From NCBI GenBank assembly GCA_036877525.1, contig JAZGTH010000099.1:892501-956500 (forward strand): a DNA stretch of 64,000 bases, in the 5' to 3' direction. This document shows positions 1-12,930 of the stretch, in pieces. The notes below the pieces were generated by a model, which saw nothing but the letters and a program-made list of their open reading frames with translations, was not told the DNA's origin and did not search any database. Source of the stretch: Chromobotia macracanthus. Taxonomy: Eukaryota > Chordata > Actinopteri > Cypriniformes > Botiidae. Numbering within the stretch: the first letter of the stretch is position 1; every line of letters begins with the position of its first letter. The position numbers and the translations under genes were made by a program.

Positions 1-1651
1 TTTATCATCTGCACACAGCGCAATACCCACTACCTTCAGCAAATATACCATTACATAATGGATTGTGCAATAAAGAGGCAATTTACGAATACTTGTCATT
101 GCTGTTACGCATGTTATGGAGATGATGAATTCACTAAATGGGATTCTGTTAGTGGAGAAATTTTGCAGTAAACCCAAAGACAGCTGAAGCTTGAACAAAG
201 AAAAACATACAGTACACTGCTCTTATACAAGCTAACGAAAACATCTGTATGTTGTGAGATCACAATCATATATATACTTTTTGGCTAAAAAGGTGACCAC
301 CTGATACCACTGTTTTTAAGCTTTTTAGATGTTGTAAGTGACTACAGACAAATTAGCCAATGAATTAGGCCGCATGCATCCTTTTAATCACACCCACTCT
401 TACAAAAACAAACTAATGCCTGCAAACCTGAATAAGCCAGAACTACAGAGCATTCTCTGATTGGCTAAGTTTTCTGATTGGCCTAAAATAATGACTTCTC
501 CCCTGACTCTCTTTACAAAGCCTAAGGCTGTCTTTATCCTATGAGAGGTCCTATGAGAAGCCGTTTTGAGAAGCTGTTGTGTGTAATCATTTTGCTTTGT
601 AACTGTCTTGCCAGTTTTTTGACATCACCACTTGGTGGACGCATCATCCCACCCTGCCAGCCTCTGGCGTTCAGTGCATCCTGGCTCAATACCACCATGA
701 TTTAAAGGCCACTGGCAAGACAGAACTGCCTTTCTGTGACTCTGGATCGGGGACTGGCTCTGACACCCTGTCAATGGAGAGGAGGCAAGAGAGGCAGATG
801 TGATTTCTCTCTACAGCTGTTTCAATGATAGCTGTCAGCACCTTTAGGCAGCTCAGAACAAGAACTCATGCCACAGGCCTTCATGTTTCCCCCAAACATT
901 CCTCAGTCTTTCTCTCTTCCATCTCCGCATGTCCTTCTCTCCGGGTTATAAAGTCTATCTGATGAAAGCACTTGAGGGCTGATATAATTCTCTCTCACAG
1001 AGGATAATGGAATTTAGCCACAAAACGTCTTTCATTCGGGTATCGCTCGTTCTCACTGCCTCTCTCTCTCTCTTTCACACTCTCAGGTCAAAGGTTTTCT
1101 TGTCCCTCCTCCTCCTGTTGTCACTGTTACTCTTTTTATACCTTCTGTTCTTTTTCTGTCATGTTTTTTTCTTTACCTCACCTCTTCCCTTGTTTTCTTG
1201 GGGTCCTGTTCTGTGTCCTCACTCTCTTTCTCACACCTTCTGTCTCTCTCTCTCTTTCTCTCTCTCTCTACACCTCTCCCCCTTGGGTCTGGATCCAGCT
1301 GGCCTATAACACACATTGATTGACCACGTAGGAGGAGAGCAAGGGAACACAAGAGACAAAAAGAGAGAGAGAGAGAGAAAGAGACACACACAGAGGGAGA
1401 CAGGCCCAGCAGGCTGCAGTGCACAGAGACAAAAATAGTACACCCAGGAGTTAAAACCGCAAAAAGGCTAGGGGGCGAGGCAGGTAGATATGTTAAAGAT
1501 GGCTGATGGGAGAAAGACCACAGGTAGCAAAGGCAGGTGGTGCGATTATAACCTTAAATTACAGTATGAACAATTTCATATCAGCGCATATATTTCACGC
1601 TGTACCAGAAGTTATTTTTGCTGTAAATTCAACACATAAAATGGCTTATAT

Positions 1652-1833
1652 CAGGGATGAGGAACCTTTCTGGAGGGCCAGTGTCCTGCAGAGTTTAGCT
1701 GCAGCCCTAATCAAACACACCTGAACCAGCCAATCAGGATTACTAGACGGCTACAGCCAGGTGAGTTTGATTATGGTTGGAGCTAAACTCTGCAGGACTC
1801 TGCCCCCCCCAGGAACAATGTCCCCCATCCCTG
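1652..1833. mobile_element. hAT-like MITE, 182 bp
   Basis: The ends are CAGGGATG and CATCCCTG, and the inverted similarity extends inwards through CCTGCAGAGTTTAGCT on the left and AGCTAAACTCTGCAGG on the right. The flanking 8-mers GCTTATAT (1644-1651) and GTTTATAA (1834-1841) match at 6 of 8 positions, consistent with a decayed 8-bp target duplication of the hAT type. The interior (AATCAAACACACCTGAACCA) is typical of an abundant teleost family. No coding capacity. Confidence 0.85.
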
Positions 1834-3599
1834 GTTTATAAGTTAAATCAGTGATTTTCAACTAGTTGTGCTTCAGGAACCAGATTTTTAAACAAAATGT
1901 TCTTAACGTCCATTGAAATGTATTTATATTTTAACTTGTAGTTATGTTATGTTAGCATAGTTACGTTCTAGCTTTTCTAGATAAGGCAACCTGTCAAATG
2001 TTGGCATAGAACAACATCTGAATTCTATATTAATGCAGTTACAACTGTAAACCACTAAACTTTGAGGCATGTCACTCTCTGTTCTGCATGTCACTCTATG
2101 TTCACATTCTTCAATGCTTGTTTGTCGGTTGTTAAAAATGGTATTGTGAAATCTCTTTTCACCATTACATGATATATATGGACATACTGCCCAGCTCTAG
2201 CATAAAGCTGTTTGCATTGCATGTGTGTGTTTATGTAGGCATGGACGAGTGGACCTGCAGATGATGGACTGTCAGCAGTCTGTCAGATGAATCTGTTTGG
2301 GTGCATGAATTGTTGATTAGCTCATGGATTATGTAAAACAGTGAGTAAGTTCATTTGGATGAGGGCACAAACACACAAACAGGCAGACACACACAGTTAC
2401 AGTATATTACATAAGGTACATACTTTGCTTCGGGTCATACACTGTTCTCAGACACAAACACATTTTAAGGCAGCTCTATCACCCCCATGAGTACTGAGGT
2501 TTGTTGCCAGCACAAAAACATAATAAATTTGCACATAAACTTGTGAAATGCACAATGGGAACGCACTCTTTAAATGTTTCAAACAAGCATTCGGGTTGTG
2601 TAGAGTGTTTTCAGCCTAAAGGATAAATGAAAGATAGACAGAAAGTTTATACGTGTAAGCTTGTCACTATAATCTGGGATCACTAGCCTGTCTAATCTAC
2701 TCTGTTTACTTGACCCCAGTGGTTTACGCTGTCACCATGCCAACCAGTTGTAATTCTATTATGACATCACAGAGCATGAGCAACACATGGCATTCCAGCC
2801 TTAATACACTCCCTCAATATTCATTCCTCACACTCTGCTTCATCACGCTGGTCTTGAACCAAACACTCAACATGAACCACAAAACTGGAAAGCTGAACAT
2901 TGAACATTGAAAGTCCATTCCTGCCTCGTGTTTTCCCAGAATGTCAAACTCTGTGCGATTCTTGCCCTGTGCAGTGGACCTTACTGGTTTAATTGAAAAG
3001 GTCTTGGGTAGTAAAATGGAGTTTAAATAAATTTGCCATTTTTCTTCAAGTCCTACATTTATTAAAAACCTTTTTCTTCTTTCCTTTCTCCTCCCGTGTC
3101 CCCGTTTCTTTTGTTTCAGCATCCCTCCCCCTTTCTCCTCATTAAAACGGGACCCTGAGAGCATCGGTCACTGCTTCTCATTTATTCTCATTTGAAGCTT
3201 GCGCAGCTCCACTGAGCCACAGCTCCACTGTGGGTACCTAGGGACAGGTCATTCTTCTCAAACAAAAAAACACCCGTTTCAGCAACATGCTCACACACAT
3301 ATCCCAGAATGCACAGTGACAGCAGGCTGTCACCACAGACACACACATACACGACCGCCATCAAATTGTTAAACCGCATAGAAAGCCTTTCCAAACCACT
3401 AATTGCAGAGTACAGATTCCAATGTTTGGAGCAGAAAGTCAGCAGTGATGTGCGAGTGGTTTAGAAAGAAAATGTAAGCTTTTATGAAAGACCGCAAATC
3501 ACGTTCTGACCTGATTCATCTGTGATTGCATAACCCCTTCTCAGCTTTTTGTGAGAAATGCATTCAGCATTAGTTAAAGATTTTACCTGTGTGTTTTGA

Positions 3600-3790
3600 G
3601 ACTAGGATGCCCAAAAATGCTGTCTAGGTAGTCAGCTCACTATGTACCATCTGGGTAGGCATCTCACTAGATTATGAGATAAGGTGCCCAAAAATGCTGT
3701 CTAGGAAGGCAGCTTATTAGTTTTTAAGTCCATGAAACCCAAAAATGGCTTGTAGGCAGATCTCTAGGTTTTCAAACACACTTATAGACA
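3600..3790. repeat. Three degenerate tandem copies of a CCCAAAAATGCTGTCTAGG unit
   Basis: Units start near 3610, 3680 and 3738, each with GCCCAAAAATGCTGTCTAGG or a variant, followed by GGCAGCTCACTAG-like sequence. A related single piece lies at 25120-25180 (AAGGTAGCTCACTAGGTTTTGG), so the unit belongs to a dispersed family. Confidence 0.6.
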
Positions 3791-5478
3791 CCAGCCCGAC
3801 TGTAAACAGCACAACAAAAGATGCTTCAGGGATGTCCAATGTCAGTAATACTCCACCTTAAATATCAATCGTAATTGTAGTTGTTATATTTCTAGACATC
3901 ATGACAGTACATTCAGAATCAGATAAATTGATGATTGACATAGTGACATAAATTGATATGAAGCCGCTGCGAATGAAGCATTACATCAAATGCCAAGTAT
4001 GTGCAGTAGATTTATTGCCCCATGTATGTGAGGCTTCATGTAATGTCATCAATCATTTTTCATTCATTAACAATAACGAACATAAATGTTCTAAGAGTGT
4101 CAGCTCAATGAACAGATCCCAGTCATGTTAGAGGACGATAGCTAACATACGGTCACATTTTTCTAATCAGCATGCCTACACACGTGTGATTGTTATGTTG
4201 TACAACAGCCACAAACTTGTACCAAACATTCCATGTAAACATTTCCTTATTGTTGGAGGTGAGTTATGGACAAGAGTGTGTGCATGTGTGAGACAATGTG
4301 TGTGAGACAGCAGAAGACCTGACCACTGAGAGATTCATGCTCCTTAGGGGACTATTTTAAAAGCCATTGAGCACAAGCGCAGTGAATGAGTAAATGGTCA
4401 TAAATCTACTGTTTAAACCAACATGGCTGCCTCTTCGGCCCAACTAATGCCCTCACACTCCATTACACTTCACACATTAAACCCCGCGTTATTAACTGCC
4501 CATAACCCCGGGATGAAAACCAGAGCTGGCTGATTAGCACCCTTCTCCTGCGCTGCTATATAAAGTCCAGAGACGAGAGGAAAGAGAGGTAGAAAACAAG
4601 CCATAAAGTGAGTGACAGCCTCATTGTTGGGGCGTCCCATTGTTGAGAACGCTTTCAGCACTACCCACTCACCATTTCTCTACCCAATTCCCCCCCACCC
4701 TCTTCCCCCCAAAGCCAATCGTTGGAGAGGCGTGCAAACAATAGCAGACATCTTTCTAGCGGCGGGACAGGGCTTAAGCCCCCCTGTTCATCTATCTGTC
4801 TTTGTTTAATGCAATTATTACATCCAAACAAACTCGGAATGTACGTCCTCGCAAGCGTTTGCGCATGAACATGTCCGTAAATGTACTGATTACCTTTGTG
4901 GGATGCATTAATATACATTAGGACTGCTTGCATGGAAATGTAACTGCAATAAGTGCATAAAGAGGGCTGCAATTTGTGAGCCCAGTGATTTGCATTGCTC
5001 ATGCACAATTTGCATGCACAATTGTATTATCAAGACAGGTAATGTCTCTTTTAGTCTGTTGCTCTCGCGCACACACAGGCATTATTCTGTATGCCTGTTG
5101 GGTATATGATAAACGCGCTCCTCTGCGCACAAACACTTCTATTTGTAGCTGTATCAACTCTTCAGTTTTTGAGAGGCTCAAACCGCAGGGAAATGAAATG
5201 CAAGAGAGAGACAATACAAGCTGTGCATTTTTACGATTGGGAAGACAAGTACAGGCGGTGCAGTGCAGCCACGATCCTGCAATTTGACAAATCTGCATGC
5301 ACTCAAACGGCCTACAGACAGCATGTCAACGAACCTCGCCTACAAAACCGCAGGGCTATGGTTAACCAAGCATTCCTAAAACACCTCACCACATGCCTGC
5401 AGCCGACCCTTTCTGCGCCAACTGGATCTGTGTGTGCGTGCACGCATGTCTTTGTGTGTTGTCCGGGGACAGCTTTAC

Positions 5479-5597
5479 CTCAGTAGCAGATCCTCTGCGC
5501 TCCTCATGGAGATGGAGTTGTTTGCCGTGGATGAGTATCGCATGCTGTCCACACACACACTCGGCACAAAGCCCAGCTCCGACGAGTGCTCCAACAT
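5479..5597 (-). CDS. Alternative first coding exon (exon C), same minus-strand gene
   Basis: A minus-strand ATG at 5597 opens 39 codons plus 2 bases ending at the donor GAG|GTAAAGC (intron begins at 5478). The product starts MLEHSSELGFVPSV and ends NNSISMRSAEDLLL, a polar, serine-rich and plausibly coding peptide with no signal or membrane segment. An in-frame TAG nine codons upstream of the ATG supports this start. No pyrimidine tract plus AG precedes it, so it looks like a first exon and not an internal one. Two later in-frame ATGs (codons 19 and 31) could also initiate. Its phase-2 donor equals those of exons A and B, so it could splice to the same downstream exon and give a shorter transcript from an internal promoter. 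The protein family is not recognised. The overlapping CA-rich frames on both strands are shadows. Confidence 0.6.
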
Positions 5598-5830
5598 CGC
5601 AGTTACTCCAAACGCAAGCACGCACTACACGCACACAATCCTCGTGCTTTGGTGGTGGCGGGTGTGCTCTGGCCCTTTCTCTCTGCTGTCTGAATCTCTC
5701 TCTTGCTTGCTCGCTCGCTCTCTCGCTCATTGTAACACTCCCACCCATCCACCCTCATGGGCTCCCTTCTCTCCGCTCCTCCCTCCCCCCTTTCTGATTC
5801 ACTGGGCTGTGATAACCCTTTCTGACAGCT
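5598..5830 (-). promoter_or_regulatory. Probable 5' UTR and TATA-less promoter of exon C
   Basis: Directly upstream of the exon C ATG on the minus strand is GA/GC-rich sequence with many AGCGAGCGAG-like runs around 5700-5735, no TATA box and no acceptor site. An in-frame TAG at about 5625 closes the exon C frame on its 5' side. The higher GC content and scattered CpGs (5580-5640, 5700-5730) stand out from the AT-rich surroundings. The transcription start cannot be placed from sequence alone. Confidence 0.4.
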
Positions 5831-8798
5831 CATGTTGTTTTTGGGTCAGAGCAAGAGTTGTTAGCCTGGTGCTTGCTAGCACTGAGAGGCCTGCTGTTGG
5901 CTGCCTCTGATGCCCCACGCCCCTGAGGACAGATCGACTGCTCGTACCCATCTGTACCAGCTTAAATGATGGACTTGATGTTCAGAGATCTTGTGAAGGT
6001 AGCTAAGGCTCTTGTTTAAATAGAAAATGTGTTACTCAAGAACTTCCATCTTCATCTCAAAGTATTTATTGGACCAATTAGGGGTTCATTCACATAGGAC
6101 GCATTCTTGCATGGCACCAAAATGAAGTTCACCTCGTTGAACGTTTTCCACAGTTGAACTGTTTTTATATTGGATTTTAAAAGCGTGGCACTCGTGATAC
6201 TGACGGAATACAAAAACGTGACATAACAACCTTAATGTGTCAAAAACAGAGACTTTACTGGCTACAATGAATGAATGTTGAAAACCTAAAAGCTACCAGT
6301 TGTGCGGGGACAGGTTAGACAAACCTGAGTAAACATGCTGAGTGGTTCTCTTAAAAAAATCATGCTGTAAAATCTGCTGTAATCATGCTGTAAGTGATCT
6401 ACTTCACACATTTGTTTGTTTTTTCATAAACAAAGAAACATCACAAAGCAATTTTTGATTGAGATTTACAAAATAAAGTAAATCTTTTTGTAAGAGATTT
6501 ACAAAATAATTTTTTTTTTGGTCTGAATGGTTTATTCTGTCCAAACCATAAAATTTAATATTTATTTTTTTTTAGAAAGAGGCTTAAGTATTTGAGGATC
6601 ATTGTTTAGATAGATTAGTTTGGCAGTGGAAAAGCAGAAAATCATCAGGGACGTGGATTCATTTAAATGAGGGTTCTGAGTGTGTGTTTGTCTTGTAAGT
6701 TCAGTTCTTAGAAGCCCATTTTGCCTCCCAATGGGCGCATTTCATTAAATAGTTACACTCATGTGAAAATAGCCTCTTGTCGTTGCTCTTTCATTTCCCC
6801 ATCTGTTCTTACCTCCCCATCCCTCTCTCATTCTCTCTGTTCCAGAAAAAACATATTTACGTATTCTCGCTTTTAAATGTCTCCACCTTTCACAAGTTTC
6901 TCCCTCTCTCTCCCCTCCAAATGTCTTCCAGATTTGCCTGTTTAAAAATGCATTGTGTTTATTACGGCTCATGAAAGTTTCATCATGAGAAAAACACATC
7001 AGAGGATCAAGGGCACCGATTCATTAAAGGACAAAATTTTGTGTTGCACCTTTGCGAGTTTGTATCTTTCATAACACTTACGATAATTGGCAGAGTAATT
7101 TGTTTACCAAACACCTGCGATGCAGAACTGCCCCATTATATGTCCTAATGTTATTTACTGCACTAGACGCAGATCTCTCAGGATTGTATTAAAAAGACAC
7201 TTTCTTTTGATGCTGATCTATGATCCATCAACCGTACTGATTTTCGATTACAGATGTCATGCAAATAAAATTGGTTAGATGCGTAAAATAACCAGTTCCA
7301 AATGTCTCTCTGTTCCATCTGTTCCATGTCTCTCATGCCTCCTTTACATTTACACTCAAGCCAGTGAGTGAAAATGTAACGGCTGTCCCGCAGCAAGCAC
7401 CTCTGAGTGGCAAGCATACAGTCACATCTGAGCAGCAACCCAACGGCTCAAAATCCCAAATGTATTTCCAATCAGTTATAATTTGCACAGTTTTTCATTA
7501 CAGTTTGCAACAGGGATTGCGTTCAGCTCCTTGTGTTCAAGAGATCTTTTCTTGGCATTTGTTTTGCAACTGACTAAATCTACATGTCAAGATGTTCCTG
7601 ACATCCACAGAGAAATGATGCGTCAGGCATGACCCCTGCTTTCCTGTGATCTCTTGCAGCGGCGTTTGATTAGCTGTGTCTGAGACAGATGCCTAATCAC
7701 AGTCAATGGGTTGAGTCTGTGGGGCCTGTTGTAAGTGATTAGTGCGATATTTAAGATTAACATAAAGAAGCAGAGAAGTGGTGAGATGAGTGAGGACAAG
7801 AGGAAAATAAAATGAAACAAAAGTGATGATAAAACAGAAGGCAAGCAGAGAAGACAGGAGATGAGACAAGATGAGACGAGGTGAGGTAAGGAGACAAGAT
7901 GAGAAGATACAAAAATAAATAAGGAATGAGAAAAGGCAGTGTAGGGAGACGGGGTGAAAATAGATTACATAAATAGGGCTCTGGGACCATGTGCACACTA
8001 CACGGACAAAGCCAAAGCAGCCGTTATGAAATCATGTACAGTTCATCGCACAAACATAACATCCTCTGTCGAATCATTACTATCACATTTACAGTTTAAT
8101 GAAATGACCTACTTACAGGATCTTCTCCTCTCTTTTCTCCTGGCTGTTTGCAATATCTGACCTTCTCAATTGCCTGTCCATTCATGTCTACTGTATGTCA
8201 TTATACAAACTGTGCTGTCTTTAATGGTGATTAAAAGCTCAGTTTCAACCCATGACAGCCTGCCTGGAAAGAGTGTCTATGCTGTGACACCTGCGATACA
8301 TGGACCTGAATGCAGAACCCAGAACTGCCGCGACTTATTGCCAGTTATTCATAAAAAATATTAAGACAAATCGTTGTAGCAGGCAAACGTACACAGTTGC
8401 TACTGTGAACACTCACTGCAGCTGAAATGGTTGTCCCGCCCCCAGCTTCTTCTGATTGGCCCATCATTTAAAACAGACATGTATGCATCGAAAAGTTGGC
8501 CAATCAGGCGAGCTGAAAGGTTCCTCTACAGACAGACACAGAGAGCGAGACAGACAGAAATGTGTGGTGTTTTGTCTGAATATGAGGGCTTTTCTGAGCT
8601 AACATTAATAAAACAACAATTATGTGCTGTTAGCGCTGTGTGGCTTCACCTGCTGAGAGCAACATTTGGCTTCTCCTGTCCAGAACTCTCAGACTGATTT
8701 TTTGTTTTACATCATTTTGTCTCTCTCAGGCCCCAAAGCTCTCATCTATATCAGAGTTCAGTTCACATGGGAAAGAAGACCCTTCATTCACTCCCTCA

Positions 8799-8803
<5 letters not shown>

Positions 8804-8838
<35 letters not shown>
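8804..8838. repeat. (CT)n microsatellite
   Basis: About 17 perfect CT units in intronic DNA of the minus-strand gene. Confidence 0.95.
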
Positions 8839-8841
<3 letters not shown>

Positions 8842-9654
8842 GGAGGAATGCACCAAAACATAGATGAATAATTTAGACTTTTTTACCAAAGAAAAAGCTT
8901 GACGCAGCAGTTTGGAAGAAAGAGCTCCTATAAAACTTGCATGACATACACAAGTCAACAATCATACTGCTGATATGTAGAATTAATCTTATCTAGCACA
9001 TGAAAACATAGCAAGAAGCACTTAAATTGAGGCATTTGGATCACCTTATTACAAGGATGAGATGAGATACATCTTCCATTGCTTATGTAAAAATGTTGTT
9101 ATGACCAATCACAAACAACCGCTGCCCCTTTAATTTTAAGACAGCCAATCAGCAAAGATTAAAGACACAAAGTCCCAATCCGTGAATGGGAAGCGTTCGA
9201 TGAGCGTTAATGTCGGTGTGATGCGGCTGCTGGCAGATCAAAGGTTTGGCAGAAACTGTGAGTATGTGAGTGTGTGTAAGGGAAGGAGAGACGCTTTTAA
9301 TAAAGTGAAGGGCCAAAGTCGATCCTAAAATTCCTCTCCTACAGAATAAACCCAGATGGCATTCAAAGGCTCAAAGATTAAAGTGTTGTGTTGTACACAA
9401 ACCTTAATACCTTACACACCTAAATACCTTAACATTTAATACACGCAAAAACCTGAGGCTTTACAGCTGTTATTGAGACGCTCTCTGACGTAAGCCTCCA
9501 TTGACAATGAAAATATCAGTGTTTAAATGATAAAACCTGTTTAAAAACAATATATATAATGATTCTTCCCCTCAATCTGCGTCTCAGACACACACACGCT
9601 CAAACGTCAGAGCGGCACGTACAGCAGCACTACAGCCAGTCGGGCATGTTCTAT

Positions 9655-9840
9655 TTTCAGCTGTTAGCAGACAGAAATTAATTTGTCACCTTCCATTAGA
9701 GGCCCGATTCTGGAGTTCTGTCTCTTCAATTATGTCCTCCAAGAACACATACAGCAAAAGCTATTTGGCCCCAGACCCACTATTAATAGGGAAAATGTTT
9801 TGCTCGGATAAATGAATATTTTTTTCTATATTGTCATTGA
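9655..9840. promoter_or_regulatory. Possible conserved noncoding element
   Basis: A non-repetitive block with homeobox-type words (AGAAATTAATTTGTC, TCAATTATGTCC, ACTATTAATAGGG) and balanced composition stands out from the surrounding simple repeats. This is a judgement on texture only. Cross-species alignment would decide. Confidence 0.25.
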
Positions 9841-10239
9841 ATTTCAGGTCATATCTGACCCGACTCTTTGTGTGCGAGAGCATGTGTGTGTGCTTTCAAA
9901 GTAAAATGGGGACTTTTGTGTTTTTGGATGCGGATTTGTCTGTGTAAGCACTTCAAAGCCTGCACGCTTTCTCAAAGAATGACAGAAAAACAGAAGAGGT
10001 AGAGAATCTGTTCATTAGGATGCTAATGAGAGAGAGGGAGAAAACACAACTCTTTCTTCTTTCTTCTGAGTATGTTTGGCTCTCTCCGTAAGCAGAAAGT
10101 CATGGTAAAAATCATTTTAAATGACAGTTAATATTAATGGGGTTAGATTCTAAACTTCTGTGGCATTTTATTCCCTCAAGCCCACTTATAATCCTAGTCA
10201 AGGATTCTTGCACCCTGAAAAGGCGCAATTAAATGACTC

Positions 10240-10560
10240 TCAAGTCCTGTTCACACCAAGGACAGTAACAATAATTTCAAGGCTTTAAAAATCGTTCAAA
10301 TTTAAGAGAACAGCGTTCACACCACAACTATTATAATAACAACATAGAGGAACAATATCATTGGCAATTTTTTTCAGGCTGATTAACTGGAGTTCGTAAC
10401 ACAGCACAATTATGTGTTAGCCTAAACTATCTTCTGCTGTCAGTTTTCTCTTCAGGTTAACTACTGTCATGGCAGGCAACCATTTGATAGAAACTTGTTA
10501 AAGCTAGCGCAGACGTCTGATGGTAACTTTATCGCCCCCTGGAGTATCGAGGGTGTTACT
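10240..10560. mobile_element. Decayed interspersed repeat beginning GTTCACACCAAGGAC
   Basis: GTTCACACCAAGGACAGTAA, AAAAATCGTTC, CGTTCACACCACAACTAT and a terminal CGCCCCCTGG follow the layout of a common cyprinid non-autonomous DNA element, recalled and not searched. No intact terminal repeats or frames. Confidence 0.45.
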
Positions 10561-11285
10561 ACAATAGTAACATAAAATGCGATTTAAGCATGTACAACTG
10601 GACCGCATGCATCACAAATACATCACAAATGAATGAGAGCTTCTCTTGCTTTCTTGTCAGCTGAAAGGAAACATTCCTCTGAGTATGAGGCTGTCAAACT
10701 GACACTCAGATCTGGACTGGTTCATCTGCTGTGAGTGTGTCTGCATGTATGAATATGTGTGTGGGATTCGAAACAGCTGAAATCCTGCTATATTCTGCTT
10801 AAACTCCACATTAATTTGCATTAAGAAAACTATTTTTACTGGAAAGGCATGTAAGTATTTAGAGTTTGAAACACATGCGATGTGTGTGTGTGTGAATTTT
10901 CTAGATAAAAGGCTAAATAAGAGGCAGTGTGGATGGAGTGAGATCTTGAACGCTCTTCTACAGTCCTCTGAACACACATACATGTAGGCACTACCTTTTT
11001 CTACCATTACCATTAACTAAGTCACCATATTCAACATGAGGAAACACACAAAAGTTTACCTACCCAAAGTTTTGTCACATCTAGCTCATATCTGAGCACA
11101 ACTATGTCTTATGTCAGAACCCTTTAATTCAAGCTGGGAATGTTCTTCTTGTAAACATCCTTAAGCATGAATTCCTCCACAAATTTACTCAAAGCAAGTG
11201 AAATAACAGTCTTTATAACTCTGTGTGTGTTTGACAGGCCACTCTTTCCTGTCTAACTGATTTGCCCATTAAGGCCTGAGTCACC

Positions 11286-11345
11286 CCACACACACACACA
11301 CACACTGTAACACACACACTGTAACACACACACACACACACACAC
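11286..11345. repeat. (CA)n microsatellite interrupted by CTGTAA
   Basis: Three CA blocks are separated by two copies of CTGTAAC, giving a compound repeat. Confidence 0.95.
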
Positions 11346-12724
11346 AGTCACATCACAGTTTTCTCCACCCAGATCTCATAAATATGAATCCCCTGTGAGC
11401 TCATTAGCATGGCCACACTGTGCACCACTGCCATCTAGTGAGACTACCACTGCCGCTCATGAATATTCAGTGCGTGGGGGGGCCCAGCGGTCATTAGTGG
11501 AGAAAGATCTGAGACAATAACCCAATCAGGGATGAGGGACGGGGCTTTGTGTGTGACTGTGTAATGAAGCAGAGCATTTCAACAGAGTCAAAGTATCTCT
11601 GATTGGAAGATTTGTGTTATTCACACGGGCTGAATGAACTGTCAGCCAGCTGAACAACAAACAAATATTTTAGTAAAATGTAGAAAAATATGCTTGAATG
11701 AATGCAAAATATGGAACAAAGTCCACAGTGAAGGTTGAAAAGCATAATGCTTTTAGATGGAGGTATTAGCAGCTTACGGCAGGAGCGTGCTCTATTTGTA
11801 ATGGCTGGACTTTTTGTTTTTTTGCTGTTTTTTGGATTTGGTTGTAAATCTACAGTGTGTGGGGTTTTTATTTTTACAAAATGTACCACCGGCTGTTGGG
11901 GATTGTGGGCGTTTTTGTGTGCATACGTAATGTTAGACAGCTGTTTCTCCATCCAGCACATCTGTGAGGTTTTAGGGTTGTGAGTAACAGCAGGGCAGAG
12001 CTCCAAGGTCTCACGCCTCATATCACTCAGCATACATAAGGCCTCACCGTGCAGCCTGTCCAGGGGCCTCCCCATAAAGACAGAGATGGAGCTCTGTGGT
12101 GCAGCTTGCTCAAAGGGCTGCCTAACAAACCTTCACAAGGCCTCACCTCAGGTGGCTCTGTATTCAGAGGCCTGCAAGAGTTCCTCAATAGAAACAAATG
12201 CCATTGTGAAAAATATAAATATTTATGATCAGAAACAATATGACCAGGCTGCCGTATGACTAATATAATGGTAACATATGCATATATACATATGTTCACC
12301 ACCTGAAAAGCTTTATTCATCCTGTTTTCTAACGTCATATTCATACATACTGTCTTTAAAAGACCAAAGCAACTTTGTATACGGTGTGAAAACATCTGCT
12401 GAATGTTGCCCAAACATCTGGCCAAAAACATATAAGCAACGTATTGCAGATACGCAAATGCTGGAATATAAATATTATAAAAGATGTTTTGTTGGCTGAA
12501 CAATAAATACCACAATATTCAACAGCACACAGACAGTACGTCACGGCCACGTTTAAAGATGGCATTTACCCTGTCTACTCAGTTCCATTTCTTTTCAATG
12601 ATCCGATCTATATATGCTGATCGTTTAAAAGGTTCTATAGAAAAGAGAACAAAACTCTGTTTCTCTCAGAGCTGGATTATAAATAGTGCTGATGGACAGA
12701 TCTGGTTGGATGGTAATTAGAACG

Positions 12725-12930
12725 GTTGCTGGGGTGAAGGGGGCGGGTCAGTCTCCGTGGTGATAATGAGGCCGGGTCCCACACGACCGCCATGATGGTT
12801 TGGTAACCGTGCTCTTGTGCTCCCATCCTGGCTCCCATAATTATTGGTTGTTTTCTCTATGAGAACATAATCGCTACAGAGAGTTGCAATTAACTGACAA
12901 CCGATTCCGCCCGCCCACCAGCCCCCCATC
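12725..12930. promoter_or_regulatory. Possible conserved noncoding element
   Basis: GC-rich outer parts (GGGGGCGGG, CCGCCCGCCC) enclose an AT-rich core with CATAATTATTGGTTG and GCAATTAACTGAC. The mixture of Sp1-like, homeobox-like and CCAAT-like words without repeats is typical of developmental enhancers. Inference only. Confidence 0.25.

Larger units (their letters stand above)
1..5478 (-). other. Intronic DNA of the minus-strand gene, left edge
   Basis: This follows exon C in gene order and is read as intron. Apart from the hAT-like MITE (1652-1833) and the tandem repeat at 3600-3790 it holds pyrimidine-rich patches (1045-1275, 4685-4710) and short CA runs. I found no exon with paired splice sites and an open phase-2 frame, so the common downstream exon lies outside the window or was missed. 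Confidence 0.5.

Noticed and set aside
1007..1443. Leu/Ser-rich and Arg/Glu-rich frames on opposite strands
   Set aside because: Products of a pyrimidine-rich low-complexity tract read in both directions.
4556..4564. TATATAAAG on the plus strand as a promoter
   Set aside because: No CpG enrichment, no exon with a usable donor and frame downstream. A TATA-like word is expected often in AT-rich DNA.
5386..5910. Several overlapping 120-158-codon frames on both strands around 5.4-5.9 kb
   Set aside because: Shadows of exon C and its GC-rich promoter. Only the 5597-5479 frame ends at a donor with a good start context.
6745..6999. Minus-strand donor GGAG|GTAAGAA with an open frame upstream
   Set aside because: The frame consists of GA-rich low-complexity residues (GTERMREGWGG) and has no acceptor on its 5' side.
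11617..12515. Minus-strand frames of 152 and 162 codons
   Set aside because: No recognisable domain, ordinary composition for random AT-rich frames, and no splice sites in consistent phase.
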